From assembly GCA_030595455.1 (NCBI GenBank), contig JAUVDF010000015.1, positions 1 to 11,333 on the forward strand: 11,333 bases of DNA, given 5' to 3'. The notes below the pieces were generated by a model. The model did no database searches. It saw only the letters and a list, made by a program, of their open reading frames with translations, and had not been told where the DNA came from. Of the stretch, positions 1 to 6,804 are shown in pieces. The translations under genes were made by a program, and so were the position numbers. This DNA is from Fidelibacterota bacterium (GTDB taxonomy: Bacteria > Fidelibacterota > UBA8477 > JABMPR01). The first letter of the stretch is position 1. Each line of letters starts with the position of its first letter.

Positions 1-389
1 ACAATCTGGGTCCGAATCTCAGAGATAGCTTTTTCCCGTTCAGCACCAATCTGTACTTCAGCTTGCTTAAGAATACCGGCAGATTTGTCCTGAGCCTCAT
101 TTAGAATCTCAGTCTTCATCCGTTCAGCAGTTTCTTTTCCAGCCGCAACAATTTCTTGTGCTTCATGGCGGGCTTTAGCAACCATTGCCTCATATTCCGT
201 AGCAACTTTATCAGCTTCTTTACGGGCAGCTTCTGCTCCTTCCAGAGATTCACGAATAAAATTCTCGCGTTCTTCCAGAGCTCTGATCATGGGCCGCCAG
301 GCTTTAGTAGCCAGAATCACCAATACGATAATAAAGGTGATCCAGGTCCAGATCATTAAGCCGGTGTCAAATTTCAGTAGGTTTTCCAT
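1..389 (-). CDS. atpF: F0F1 ATP synthase subunit b (5' part; runs off the left edge)
   Basis: Subunit b is the peripheral stalk of the ATP synthase. It is anchored in the membrane next to subunit a and holds the F1 head against rotation. I translated 129 codons from the ATG at 389. A single N-terminal membrane helix (about residues 10-31, GLMIWTWITFIIVLVILATK) is followed by WRPM and then a long charged helix rich in E, A, K and R (about 37-129), which is the classic dimerising stalk. The C-terminal part that binds subunit delta is missing because the window ends. The start is well supported: GGAGGAAC lies just before the ATG on the minus strand. It follows atpE by 33 nt, in the usual bacterial order a-c-b, so it is very likely cotranscribed with the F0 genes. 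Confidence 0.95.
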   Translation of the reverse strand, partial: MENLLKFDTGLMIWTWITFIIVLVILATKAWRPMIRALEERENFIRESLEGAEAARKEADKVATEYEAMVAKARHEAQEIVAAGKETAERMKTEILNEAQDKSAGILKQAEVQIGAEREKAISEIRTQI

Positions 390-422
390 AGTTCCTCCGA
401 TGGAGTGTTAGCAGACCTACTA

Positions 423-647
423 TTATTTTAGGGCGATTAAGAGCGCTACAACCTCACCAATAATGGCAACACCTTCTAAGAGGAAAAGCGGTAAGTTGAC
501 AGCACCAGTAATACTAGCGGCAGCCTCAGGCTGACGAGCAATACCAGCTGCTGCAGCAGCGGCTAATTTTCCAATACCGAGTCCGGCACCAATAACGATC
601 ATACCTGCACCAATAGCGGCTCCCAGATAAGCAAATTGCATTTCCAT
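423..647 (-). CDS. atpE: F0F1 ATP synthase subunit c (proteolipid ring)
   Basis: Subunit c forms the rotating membrane ring that carries ions past subunit a. The 74-residue product is two hydrophobic helices joined by the conserved polar loop ARQPE (residues 37-41). Helix 1 has the glycine packing motif GAGLGIG (20-26), followed by a run of alanines (29-34). Helix 2 carries the expected ion-binding glutamate, E58 in LLEG. Ligands typical of sodium-type rings are absent: the residue after E58 is Gly, not Ser/Thr, and the helix-1 position that is Gln in sodium rings is Ile25. I therefore infer a proton ring. A second glutamate, E65, lies seven residues further along the same helix, which is unusual. 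A strong AAGGAG precedes the ATG. The gene is separated from atpB by 144 nt, the longest gap in the run. Confidence 0.96.
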   Translation of the reverse strand: MEMQFAYLGAAIGAGMIVIGAGLGIGKLAAAAAAGIARQPEAAASITGAVNLPLFLLEGVAIIGEVVALLIALK

Positions 648-759
648 TTTAAAACTCCTTTTTAAGCTTGTGATATTCTATCGTCTGGCAAACAGCTTCA
701 GCTACATGTCTAGATCCCTTGAACTGAGCAGGAGAAATCTGATTGTTAGCGATAGATTG

Positions 760-788
760 ATTATATGTTTTTGTAAAATTGTTCAAAA
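760..788 (-). promoter_or_regulatory. Candidate internal promoter upstream of atpE
   Basis: In the 144-nt gap between atpB and atpE the minus strand has a perfect TATAAT at 765-760. The best -35-like hexamer at 17-nt spacing is TTTTGA (788-783), which is a weak match; TTGAAC at 15-nt spacing is an alternative. The rest of the gap (648-759) holds the strong atpE ribosome binding site and nothing else I recognise. An extra promoter here would suit the high copy number of subunit c, but this rests on sequence resemblance alone. Confidence 0.25.
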
Positions 789-791
789 TAT

Positions 792-1610
792 TTAATGATG
801 TGGGTGGATAGACTGACCAATAAAAACTGATGACAATAGGGTAAATACGTAGGCTTGTACAATGCTCACAATGATCTCCAAAAAGGTAATACCCACATTT
901 AAGGCCACTGAAGCCACTCCCACATAGGCATTGTGCAGTAAAAAGATGGGTGCAAAGATCGCCAACATAGCAATGTGTCCCGCCGTCATATTGGCTGCCA
1001 GTCTCATGGTCAGCGCAAATGGTCTAACGAACATACTCAAAATCTCAATCGGAATGAGGATCACATACACAGCTTTGGGTAAACCGCTAGGAACAAGATT
1101 TTTCCAGTGTTTGAAAAACCCATGCTCTAAAATACCCGCCATCATGATTGCAATAAACGTAATCAACGCTAATGCAGCAGTCACATTAATATTACCAGTG
1201 GCAGTCGTCCCACCATGGCCATGATTGATGTAATTGAAAAAGGGGATAAGTCCCAGAAAGTTCATAGTCAGGATTAAAAAGAAAAAGGACATTACCATGG
1301 GTCCCCATTTCAAAACATGATCCTTGCCTACAGTAGGAATGAGAATGCCAGTTCGTACAAAATCGACTGCAAATTCAAAAGCATTCGAGAAACCGGATGG
1401 GACCGGGCGTTCTTCTTTTCGATACTTTCTAGTGGCGTAAAGTGCAACAGTTACCAGTAATCCGGCAGCTATCCAAAGCATGATAACATGTTTGGTAATT
1501 GACAGATCAATTCCATAGAGTTCAAAATGAATCATCACATCGCTATTGGCGACATGCTCAATGATTTTATCTCCGATGTTTCCGCTGGCTCCGTGGCCGC
1601 TTTCAGCCAT
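792..1610 (-). CDS. atpB: F0F1 ATP synthase subunit a
   Basis: Subunit a is the membrane stator that provides the two half-channels for ions entering and leaving the c ring. The 272-residue protein has several hydrophobic helices (about 42-58, 103-127, 143-161, 180-200, 205-228, 235-262). The essential arginine is in TMRLAANMTAGHI (R203, with N207 and H212 nearby), matching the RLxxN...H/E arrangement of the family. The last helices carry E245 in FLEII and Q252 in VQAYVFTLLSSVFIGQSI, which are typical half-channel polar residues. A His/Gly-rich loop (HGHGG, 130-134) lies between helices. The ATG overlaps the stop of the upstream gene by one base (TAATG) and GGGGAG sits eight bases before it, so the start is secure and translation is probably coupled. 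Confidence 0.97.
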   Translation of the reverse strand: MAESGHGASGNIGDKIIEHVANSDVMIHFELYGIDLSITKHVIMLWIAAGLLVTVALYATRKYRKEERPVPSGFSNAFEFAVDFVRTGILIPTVGKDHVLKWGPMVMSFFFLILTMNFLGLIPFFNYINHGHGGTTATGNINVTAALALITFIAIMMAGILEHGFFKHWKNLVPSGLPKAVYVILIPIEILSMFVRPFALTMRLAANMTAGHIAMLAIFAPIFLLHNAYVGVASVALNVGITFLEIIVSIVQAYVFTLLSSVFIGQSIHPHH

Positions 1611-2002
1611 TAAGATTTCTCCCCATTTTCCTGTCCATTTCCTGCCCTAAAAAGCGGCCAATAATAAGCCTCGACCCCATGCCACGCAAGAAAGTTTATG
1701 AGTAAAATTACAATAAATGTCATCTTATCTAAAGTACCAGCATTTATGAGGATAGCAGCCCATAATCCCAGCAAAATGACCTTCAAAAAGAACCCAACAA
1801 TATTGATTTTTTGAAGGACTAACACGTCATGAATTTTCTGCCAGTCAACCCAAAAGAGCAGACCACCGCTAATCAGCACGGGCAGCATAGCTCCGGCAAG
1901 CACTGAACTCATATGATCAGACTTGCCAGCAAATTCAAATCCAGCCAGAATAAGACCGTTAAGCAATAAGGCTGAAATACTTAGAATTTGCCAAGGTCTC
2001 AT
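1610..2002 (-). CDS. AtpI-like small membrane protein of the ATP synthase operon
   Basis: A 130-residue protein with about four hydrophobic helices (roughly 6-22, 33-52, 68-87 and 93-110) and a short polar tail (GNGQENGEKS). Size, topology and position immediately before atpB match the subunit I (AtpI/UncI) family, whose members are linked to assembly of the c ring. I see no diagnostic catalytic motif, so the name rests mainly on context. It starts with ATG overlapping the atpZ stop by four bases (ATGA) and ends overlapping the atpB ATG by one base, so the three genes should be translated from one message. The ribosome binding site is weak (AAGAA), which fits coupling to the gene before it. 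It could instead be a lineage-specific F0 assembly protein. Confidence 0.6.
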   Translation of the reverse strand: MRPWQILSISALLLNGLILAGFEFAGKSDHMSSVLAGAMLPVLISGGLLFWVDWQKIHDVLVLQKINIVGFFLKVILLGLWAAILINAGTLDKMTFIVILLINFLAWHGVEAYYWPLFRAGNGQENGEKS

Positions 2003-2202
2003 TTATTATCATTCTTCATATAGATACTTTTATAAAGCTCATACATACCGATGATCACACCTAGTAGTGCGCCAGTAAGAACTCCATATTGAGGCCAATC
2101 AAATTTATGATCCAGAAAATAACCGATAGCACCCAAGCCCAGGACACTCCCGGTCATGGTGGAGGCAGCAGCCATATATTTACCCTCTGCCGATGATTTC
2201 AT
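1999..2202 (-). CDS. atpZ: AtpZ/AtpI-family small protein
   Basis: A 67-residue protein with two membrane helices (about 9-30 and 38-57) joined by DHKFDWPQ, ending in a basic tail. The hairpin with a glycine-rich first helix (GSVLGLGAIGYFLDHKF) and the second helix GVLTGALLGVIIGMYELYK match the AtpZ/'putative F0F1-ATPase subunit' family. These proteins are encoded at the head of atp operons, and AtpZ with AtpI has been linked to c-ring assembly and to Mg2+/Ca2+ handling. Here it opens the ATP synthase block, six bases after the bactofilin stop, with GGAG inside the end of the bactofilin gene as the likely ribosome binding site. The next gene overlaps it by four bases. Confidence 0.8.
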   Translation of the reverse strand: MKSSAEGKYMAAASTMTGSVLGLGAIGYFLDHKFDWPQYGVLTGALLGVIIGMYELYKSIYMKNDNK

Positions 2203-2208
2203 TTTAGC

Positions 2209-2589
2209 TTATTCTCCAGAGCCGGGGAAGTTGAAATCTATTTCCTGCTCAGCAGGTTCTGGTACCATTGAGCTACGTCCCTGGAATATGGCCCCATCTT
2301 CAATAATCAGGCGTGTGGCAATAACATCTCCCTTGAGACGACCCTTCTTGCCCAGGGCTACTTTACCCGTAACCTCTATATCACCACCGACAATACCACC
2401 GATAATGGCATAGTCACCTTTGATACCACCTTTAACAACACCTGAATCTGAGACCGTTACAAATCCGGTGGCTATGATACTACCATCTACTGTCCCATTT
2501 ATATGTGCACTACCGTTGATTTGCATATCACCCTTAACATGACTTCCACGTCCGACAATAGTTTCTATGCGATGTATTCGATTAGCCAT
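2209..2589 (-). CDS. Bactofilin (polymer-forming cytoskeletal protein)
   Basis: Bactofilins self-assemble without nucleotides into filaments that scaffold cell-wall enzymes and polar complexes. The 126-residue product is almost entirely the bactofilin core, a right-handed beta-helix of short Gly/Val/Ile-rich rungs (VKGDMQINGSAHINGTVDGS, then VVKGGIKGDYAIIGGIVGGD), with short N- and C-terminal tails and no membrane segment. I chose the ATG at 2589, which begins MANRIHRIETIVG. AGGA lies about 8-9 bases upstream, and it overlaps the M23 stop as ATGGCTAA (8 nt). A TTG seven codons earlier is in frame but has poorer support. The partner just upstream is an M23 endopeptidase, the same pairing known from helical and stalked bacteria, so the filament probably positions that enzyme. 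Confidence 0.92.
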   Translation of the reverse strand: MANRIHRIETIVGRGSHVKGDMQINGSAHINGTVDGSIIATGFVTVSDSGVVKGGIKGDYAIIGGIVGGDIEVTGKVALGKKGRLKGDVIATRLIIEDGAIFQGRSSMVPEPAEQEIDFNFPGSGE

Positions 2590-3391
2590 TGATATCTTCC
2601 TGTATTCCAATTGGTGCGGTTTCTTCTTTTAATTCTGTAATAAATATAGCAGGATCTATTGGAACACCTTTGTGCCAGATCTCAAAGTGGAGATGAGCAC
2701 CTTCAGAAATTCCTGTGTTCCCCATAATTGCAATAGGTTCAGCTCGATCCACTACTTGCCTCTGTGACACCAGGTTTTGTTCATTGTGCCCGTAAACAGT
2801 GAGATAGCCGTTCCCATGATCAATAATGATGGTATTCCCATAGCGGTAGGTCCAGTCAGCAAAAATAACATAACCACGACCGGCTGCTTTTACTACCCGG
2901 TCTTCAATAGATGAGAGGTCGATCCCCAGATGATCCTGACTGAACAAACCTTCGCGGACCTTGAATCCAGCATTCACAAAGCCTTTAATAGGCAAATAGG
3001 TTGGCAGGTCTTCCAGTAAACCCATCGTTTCAAAGGGAGAGAGTACATGGTTATTTTCTAACGATACAGCACTATCAGCGAAGGCTGTAGGAAAGTCGTA
3101 ATGACCACCCAAGGTGCTTTCAATAAATTGATTGATCTCCTCAATGCGCTTGGCATTTCTCAAAAGACCGGTCACTTCTTGTCGTTCTCCAAGGAGATAA
3201 TCATTTTCTGCTTTGATTTCCGCATAGTCAAAAGCTTTTGGCAGAAATAACGCGCTAAAGGCAATGATCAGCGCTACTAATGTAATTGCAGCTAATTTTA
3301 GAATATTTAACGTTCGCGAGGTAACGGAAATAGATTTGCCCGTGGCTTCGTTGTCCGGTAAGATGAGGATAGTATATTTTTCGTATTTCAT
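2582..3391 (-). CDS. M23-family (LytM-type) peptidoglycan endopeptidase, membrane anchored
   Basis: A zinc metallopeptidase predicted to cut peptide cross-links in the cell wall. In the 269-residue protein a short cytoplasmic tail is followed by one membrane helix (about 33-50), a helical stretch likely to be coiled coil (about 57-93) and a C-terminal LytM domain (about 135-250). The zinc and catalytic motifs all look intact: HLGID (H154, D158), HGNGYLTVYGH (H192, H202) and GAHLHFEIW (H233, H235), so I expect an active enzyme rather than a LytM-like activator. The 8-nt overlap with the bactofilin gene suggests coupled translation and a shared job in shaping the cell wall. It begins 34 nt after parB. 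The ATG has only a weak upstream AAGAA. Confidence 0.92.
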   Translation of the reverse strand: MKYEKYTILILPDNEATGKSISVTSRTLNILKLAAITLVALIIAFSALFLPKAFDYAEIKAENDYLLGERQEVTGLLRNAKRIEEINQFIESTLGGHYDFPTAFADSAVSLENNHVLSPFETMGLLEDLPTYLPIKGFVNAGFKVREGLFSQDHLGIDLSSIEDRVVKAAGRGYVIFADWTYRYGNTIIIDHGNGYLTVYGHNEQNLVSQRQVVDRAEPIAIMGNTGISEGAHLHFEIWHKGVPIDPAIFITELKEETAPIGIQEDING

Positions 3392-3425
3392 GGGTTCTTA
3401 GTTATGAGGTTGTTTTATAGTATTC

Positions 3426-4313
3426 TTAGGATTTGAGAGAATCAAAAAGCTCCATGAGTCGCTCTAGATCTTCGTCACCAAAATACTCAACCTCTATCAT
3501 CCCTTTCTTCTTACCAGGTTTAATCTGTACCCGAGTCCCAAGCACTGTCATAAGTGCTTCTTCGCTCTTACGTACGAAAATTGATTTTGTTTGAGGTTTT
3601 GATGGCTTTTTTTCTGGAGCAGCAAGTTTAGCCTTAAGTTTTTTAACATAATTTTCAGTTTCCCGAACGCTCATGTTTTGTCTGCGGACTACCTGGAAAA
3701 CATTGACCATTTCTTTTTTGGTATCGAGGCCCAGTAAAGCCCGGGCATGACCCGCCGATACGACCAGATTCTTCAAGGCCAGCTTAATTTCACTGGGAAG
3801 CTTTAGCAGTCGCATAGCATTCGTAATGGCAGCTCGGCTTTTTCCAATATTACCGGCTATCTCTTCGTGGGAAAGTTCGTATTTTTCAGCCAGGAGCTGA
3901 TAAGCCTCGGCTTCTTCCAAAGGATTGAGGTCATCGCGCTGTAAATTCTCAATGAGCGCAAGCTCCATCATATCTACGTCTGACTCAACATTGAGGACAT
4001 GTATTGCTATAGTTTCTAAACCCAATTCCTGGCAAGCACGCAATCTTCTCTCGCCAGCAATTAGCTCATATTCACCATCTACTTCACGGACAGTTACGGG
4101 CTGGATCAATCCTTTAGATTTGATGGAGGCCTTCAGATCTTCAAAAGCCTGAATTGCTTTCTCAGAATCAAAATCTTTCCGGGGCTGAAAAGGGTTAGGA
4201 CGTATTTGTTTTGGATCTACGGAAATCGTAGATGTTGCTTCCTCTTGCGATGTTCCCAGTGAGTCCAGGATAGCATCAAGCCCTCGACCTAGACGTTTTG
4301 GTCTGTCAGGCAT
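3426..4313 (-). CDS. parB: Chromosome partitioning protein ParB (CTP-dependent clamp)
   Basis: ParB binds parS sites near the origin, slides along DNA as a CTP-dependent clamp and works with ParA to segregate chromosomes. The 295-residue protein has the normal chromosomal ParB layout. It starts with the N-terminal ParA-contacting segment [12 protein letters not shown] (8-19), then NPFQPR (40-45), the CTP-binding motif GERRLRA (87-93) and [10 protein letters not shown] (122-131). A helix-turn-helix follows at about 147-170 ([20 protein letters not shown]), with GHARALL (188-194) after it. A Lys/Pro-rich linker (about 225-245) leads to a C-terminal dimerisation domain. Its ATG overlaps the parA stop by eight bases, as ATGCCTGA. 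No parS-like 16-bp palindrome was seen in this window. Confidence 0.96.
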   Translation of the reverse strand: MPDRPKRLGRGLDAILDSLGTSQEEATSTISVDPKQIRPNPFQPRKDFDSEKAIQAFEDLKASIKSKGLIQPVTVREVDGEYELIAGERRLRACQELGLETIAIHVLNVESDVDMMELALIENLQRDDLNPLEEAEAYQLLAEKYELSHEEIAGNIGKSRAAITNAMRLLKLPSEIKLALKNLVVSAGHARALLGLDTKKEMVNVFQVVRRQNMSVRETENYVKKLKAKLAAPEKKPSKPQTKSIFVRKSEEALMTVLGTRVQIKPGKKKGMIEVEYFGDEDLERLMELFDSLKS

Positions 4314-5067
4314 TTTCCATGACCTCTTCTACCAGGCTCATATAATTGGCTGCGCCAACAGAATTAGCATCATACAACATGATTGGTTTGCCATGACTAG
4401 GCGATTCACTAAGTCTCACATTACGGTTGATATAGGTCTTATAAACACGCTCTTTGAAGTATGTTTTAACTTCATCAACTACCTGTTTACTTAAATTTAA
4501 GCGACTGTCATACATGGTCATCAATACGCCTTCAATCACCAAAGCCTTGTTGATCGTTTTTTGCACACGTCTAACAGTATTTAATAACTGGCCTAAACCC
4601 TCGAGAGCATAGTATTCACATTGGATAGGTATCAGAATTGAATGGGCAGCTGTCAATGCATTCAGCGTTAGTAATCCCAGAGAGGGCGGACAATCAATAA
4701 TGATAAAATCATAGTCGTCTTCAACCACAGCTAGTGCATCTTTTAAGATTCGCTCACGAGCAATTGCTGAAACCAATTCCACTTCAGCACCTACGAGTGA
4801 GGGACTGGATGGAATAATGTCAAGAAAAGGCAAATCTGTTTTCTGTAAAATTTCTTCTAGAGTGGACTGTCCCAGTAATATCTGATAGATACTTTTTCCA
4901 TCGACACGAACTGGATGTCCTAAGCCGGCAGTAGAATTCGCCTGGGGGTCCAAATCAACGAGCAGACACTTTTTTTCGGCGACAGCGAGACCCGCAGCCA
5001 GGTTAACTGAAGTGGTGGTTTTACCCACGCCTCCCTTTTGATTTACAATGGCTATTATTTTTGCCAT
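4306..5067 (-). CDS. parA: Chromosome partitioning ATPase ParA/Soj
   Basis: ParA is a deviant-Walker ATPase that forms DNA-bound dimers and is stimulated by ParB to move origins apart. The 253-residue protein shows the deviant Walker A motif KGGVGKTT (11-18, signature Lys11 and catalytic Lys16), the A' motif VDLDPQAN (37-44) and a Walker B-like [11 protein letters not shown] (Asp125). Length fits a Soj-type chromosomal ParA without the N-terminal DNA-binding domain of plasmid P1-type ParA. It is the first gene of the long minus-strand run. No clear ribosome binding site is seen before the ATG at 5067, so the leader (about 40 nt from the promoter-like sequence) may initiate poorly or start elsewhere. 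parB follows with an 8-nt overlap. Confidence 0.96.
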   Translation of the reverse strand: MAKIIAIVNQKGGVGKTTTSVNLAAGLAVAEKKCLLVDLDPQANSTAGLGHPVRVDGKSIYQILLGQSTLEEILQKTDLPFLDIIPSSPSLVGAEVELVSAIARERILKDALAVVEDDYDFIIIDCPPSLGLLTLNALTAAHSILIPIQCEYYALEGLGQLLNTVRRVQKTINKALVIEGVLMTMYDSRLNLSKQVVDEVKTYFKERVYKTYINRNVRLSESPSHGKPIMLYDANSVGAANYMSLVEEVMENA

Positions 5068-5113
5068 AAGTTACTGTTTTTTAAAGACCTTTCACCATTT
5101 TATTCTGGCTATG

Positions 5114-5142
5114 AATATAGTTTGATGTGAGTGTAAAAACAA
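5114..5142 (-). promoter_or_regulatory. Candidate sigma-70-type promoter for the parA-atp run
   Basis: On the minus strand TTGTTT (5142-5137) and TATATT (5119-5114) are separated by exactly 17 bases, which matches housekeeping promoter geometry and leaves a leader of roughly 40 nt before parA. It lies in the 105-nt gap between the EamA stop and the parA start. I see nothing else in that gap: no terminator hairpin with a T tract and no obvious operator. Confidence 0.4.
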
Positions 5143-5172
5143 CCTGTTGCTTGAATGCAAAAACTGATGTCA

Positions 5173-6069
5173 TTACGACGACCTATTACGCTTGAATATT
5201 TTGAGTTCAGGCAAGGAAACAGCGAGTAGAATAATTACTGCCCCCACAAAAGCGGAAGACGACAGCACCTCTCCCAATATGATCCAACCCCAGAAACTGG
5301 CCAGGATAGGGATGAGGAAAGTGGTGTAGCTCATTTTTAATACGGTCACGTGTTTCAATAACCAAAAGTACATTGAAAATGCTATGGCCGAGCCAAATAA
5401 GGCGAGGTAAGCAGTTATACTTATATTCAAGAGTGTGAACTGGATTTGTTCATATGGCTCATTTATCAATCCAGTTATCAGCAATAGAACTGCTCCAATT
5501 AACATCGCCACCGCATTGGTAGAAATTGGATCAAACGTACTGCCCTCTCTTTTATAGAGAACACTGGAATAGGCTGCACCTGATATAGCAATTAATATGG
5601 CGATCATTCCCATGCCAGCCTGTGGGTCAAAATTCTGCCCATGAATATCAAATATTAAATAAGAACCAATCAGGGCGCCCACCAGACTAACAACGGTTGA
5701 GAAGGTGATCTTCTCATCTTTGAGCATAAAATGGGCAAAGACAGAAACCTGGACCGGCATAGTGGCCCACAGGATTGATATTATATTACTGGCAACGAAT
5801 TGCATCCCCCAGTAAGTAGACCCATAGCCGATAAAGAAATTACCTAATCCCAAAACCAGGATGACTTTTGTATGCGCTCGCGGTGGTAAGATTGCTTTTT
5901 TTCTGATCGCTTGATAAATCACCAGTATCCCAGAAGCCAGGAAGAATCGCAGAGCTGCCATAATGAATGGTGCTTCTCCAATACTAACCTTGATAGCAAT
6001 CCAGGTGCTACCCCAGATTAAAACAAGGATCATGTAGGCCACGGGTATTTGTAATAGTGCTTTTTTCAC
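5173..6069 (-). CDS. EamA/DMT-superfamily transporter (RhaT/YdcZ/PecM-like permease)
   Basis: A 298-residue integral membrane protein with about ten hydrophobic helices arranged as two EamA repeats (about 10-140 and 155-290). The first repeat opens with the family signature WGSTWIAIKVSIGEAPF (19-35) followed by AALRFFLASGIL. Drug/metabolite transporters of this type usually export amino acids, metabolites or small toxic compounds, but the substrate cannot be read from the sequence. The start used is a GTG at 6069 with no good Shine-Dalgarno upstream; an ATG at codon 13 (6033) is the alternative, but it would trim the first helix. It is monocistronic as far as I can see, lying between the terminator of the cytochrome genes and the promoter region of parA. 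Nothing links it to either neighbour. Confidence 0.88.
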   Translation of the reverse strand: MKKALLQIPVAYMILVLIWGSTWIAIKVSIGEAPFIMAALRFFLASGILVIYQAIRKKAILPPRAHTKVILVLGLGNFFIGYGSTYWGMQFVASNIISILWATMPVQVSVFAHFMLKDEKITFSTVVSLVGALIGSYLIFDIHGQNFDPQAGMGMIAILIAISGAAYSSVLYKREGSTFDPISTNAVAMLIGAVLLLITGLINEPYEQIQFTLLNISITAYLALFGSAIAFSMYFWLLKHVTVLKMSYTTFLIPILASFWGWIILGEVLSSSAFVGAVIILLAVSLPELKIFKRNRSS

Positions 6070-6140
6070 GGGGAGAAAATAGTGTAGAACTGAGTTGAGG
6101 CTATTTAATTTTCAGTTTCAGGAAGCAATTTGATAAAATG

Positions 6141-6169
6141 ATAGCGGGGCATGCAACACGCCCCGCTAT
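6141..6169 (-). terminator. Hairpin terminator of the cytochrome b/c operon
   Basis: A perfect 10-bp inverted repeat (ATAGCGGGGC / GCCCCGCTAT) with a 9-nt loop lies 38 bases beyond the stop of the b-type cytochrome gene. On the minus strand the stem is followed by ATTTTAT, a modest T-rich tract, whereas the plus-strand side has none. It therefore ends leftward transcription. The rest of the 6070-6207 gap must hold the promoter of the EamA gene, but I could not pick out a convincing one. Confidence 0.8.
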
Positions 6170-6207
6170 GAGAGTGATTATAGTATAGTGACCTTTTTAC
6201 GATGCCA

Positions 6208-6804
6208 TTAATCTTCTATCTCTTCCCATCCAGTTACCATGGCTTTGATATTTGAGGTCAATGTATGACCGGTCGTGGTCAAATAGACATGGATAATAAT
6301 GAACATGATTAGGGAGTAAGAGGAAATGGTGTGGACGACTGCCACCCATTCAAGGTTGGCAAATGCACTACCGGCTTCTGCCAGGTTATTGTAGTAATAG
6401 TACAGTGCTCCTGTTACAATCTGAACTGGCAAGGCTAATATCTTAATGAACAGATAGGTCAACCTCTGCAAAGGATTCAATTTTGAAAGCTCTGTCTTTT
6501 TGGTTGGATGAGGAGCATTCCTGAAAATTCCAACCAGATAGTACTCAATCATCTCCGATAGAAATTTGCTGGTCGGGATATATTGCCGCCACTGACCTGT
6601 GGTAAAATGCCAGAATATAGCGAAGGCAATCAGGACGATGAGCGTCCATGCAGCAAAGTTATGAATGGCAACCGCACTTTCGAAACCGAAGATTGTAAGA
6701 TTGCCATGTACCTCCATGCCGGTAATAGCCAAACCGACAATCAGGATTGCCTGCATCCAATGCCAGAAACGATTGAAGACACTATATAACATCACTTGTT
6801 TCAT
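6208..6804 (-). CDS. Membrane-bound b-type cytochrome (cytochrome b561 / hydrogenase cyt b-like)
   Basis: A 198-residue protein with four main membrane helices (about 16-33, 46-66, 118-137 and 155-176). It is of the diheme b-type cytochrome family that links the quinone pool to periplasmic redox partners. Candidate heme ligands are H15 in NRFWHWMQA, H48 in AIHNFAAW, H66 in FWHF, H158 in VVHTISSY and H172/H180 in IHVYLTTTGH; I cannot assign the exact pairs. The gene overlaps the end of the octaheme cytochrome by one base (TAATG). Its AGGAGG site lies inside the last codons of that gene, so the two are translated together. The natural inference is that it oxidises quinol and hands electrons to the octaheme protein, or runs the reverse. 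A terminator follows. Confidence 0.88.
   Translation of the reverse strand: MKQVMLYSVFNRFWHWMQAILIVGLAITGMEVHGNLTIFGFESAVAIHNFAAWTLIVLIAFAIFWHFTTGQWRQYIPTSKFLSEMIEYYLVGIFRNAPHPTKKTELSKLNPLQRLTYLFIKILALPVQIVTGALYYYYNNLAEAGSAFANLEWVAVVHTISSYSLIMFIIIHVYLTTTGHTLTSNIKAMVTGWEEIED

Noticed and set aside
423..647. Sodium-type c ring
   Set aside because: The Gln of helix 1 and the Ser/Thr after the key Glu are both missing (Ile25 and Gly59).
2590..2610. Earlier TTG start for the bactofilin
   Set aside because: It lengthens the overlap with the M23 gene to 29 nt and has no clear ribosome binding site, whereas the ATG at 2589 has AGGA at good spacing.
5137..5152. CAAC-AG-GTTG followed by TTTTT (minus strand) as a terminator of the EamA gene
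   Set aside because: The stem is only four base pairs with a two-base loop and would not be stable.
5344..5360. TCACGTGTTTCA inside the EamA gene as a possible parS site near parAB
   Set aside because: Only the CACGTG core and one flank match; the other half does not form the 16-bp parS palindrome. No better match was found in the window.
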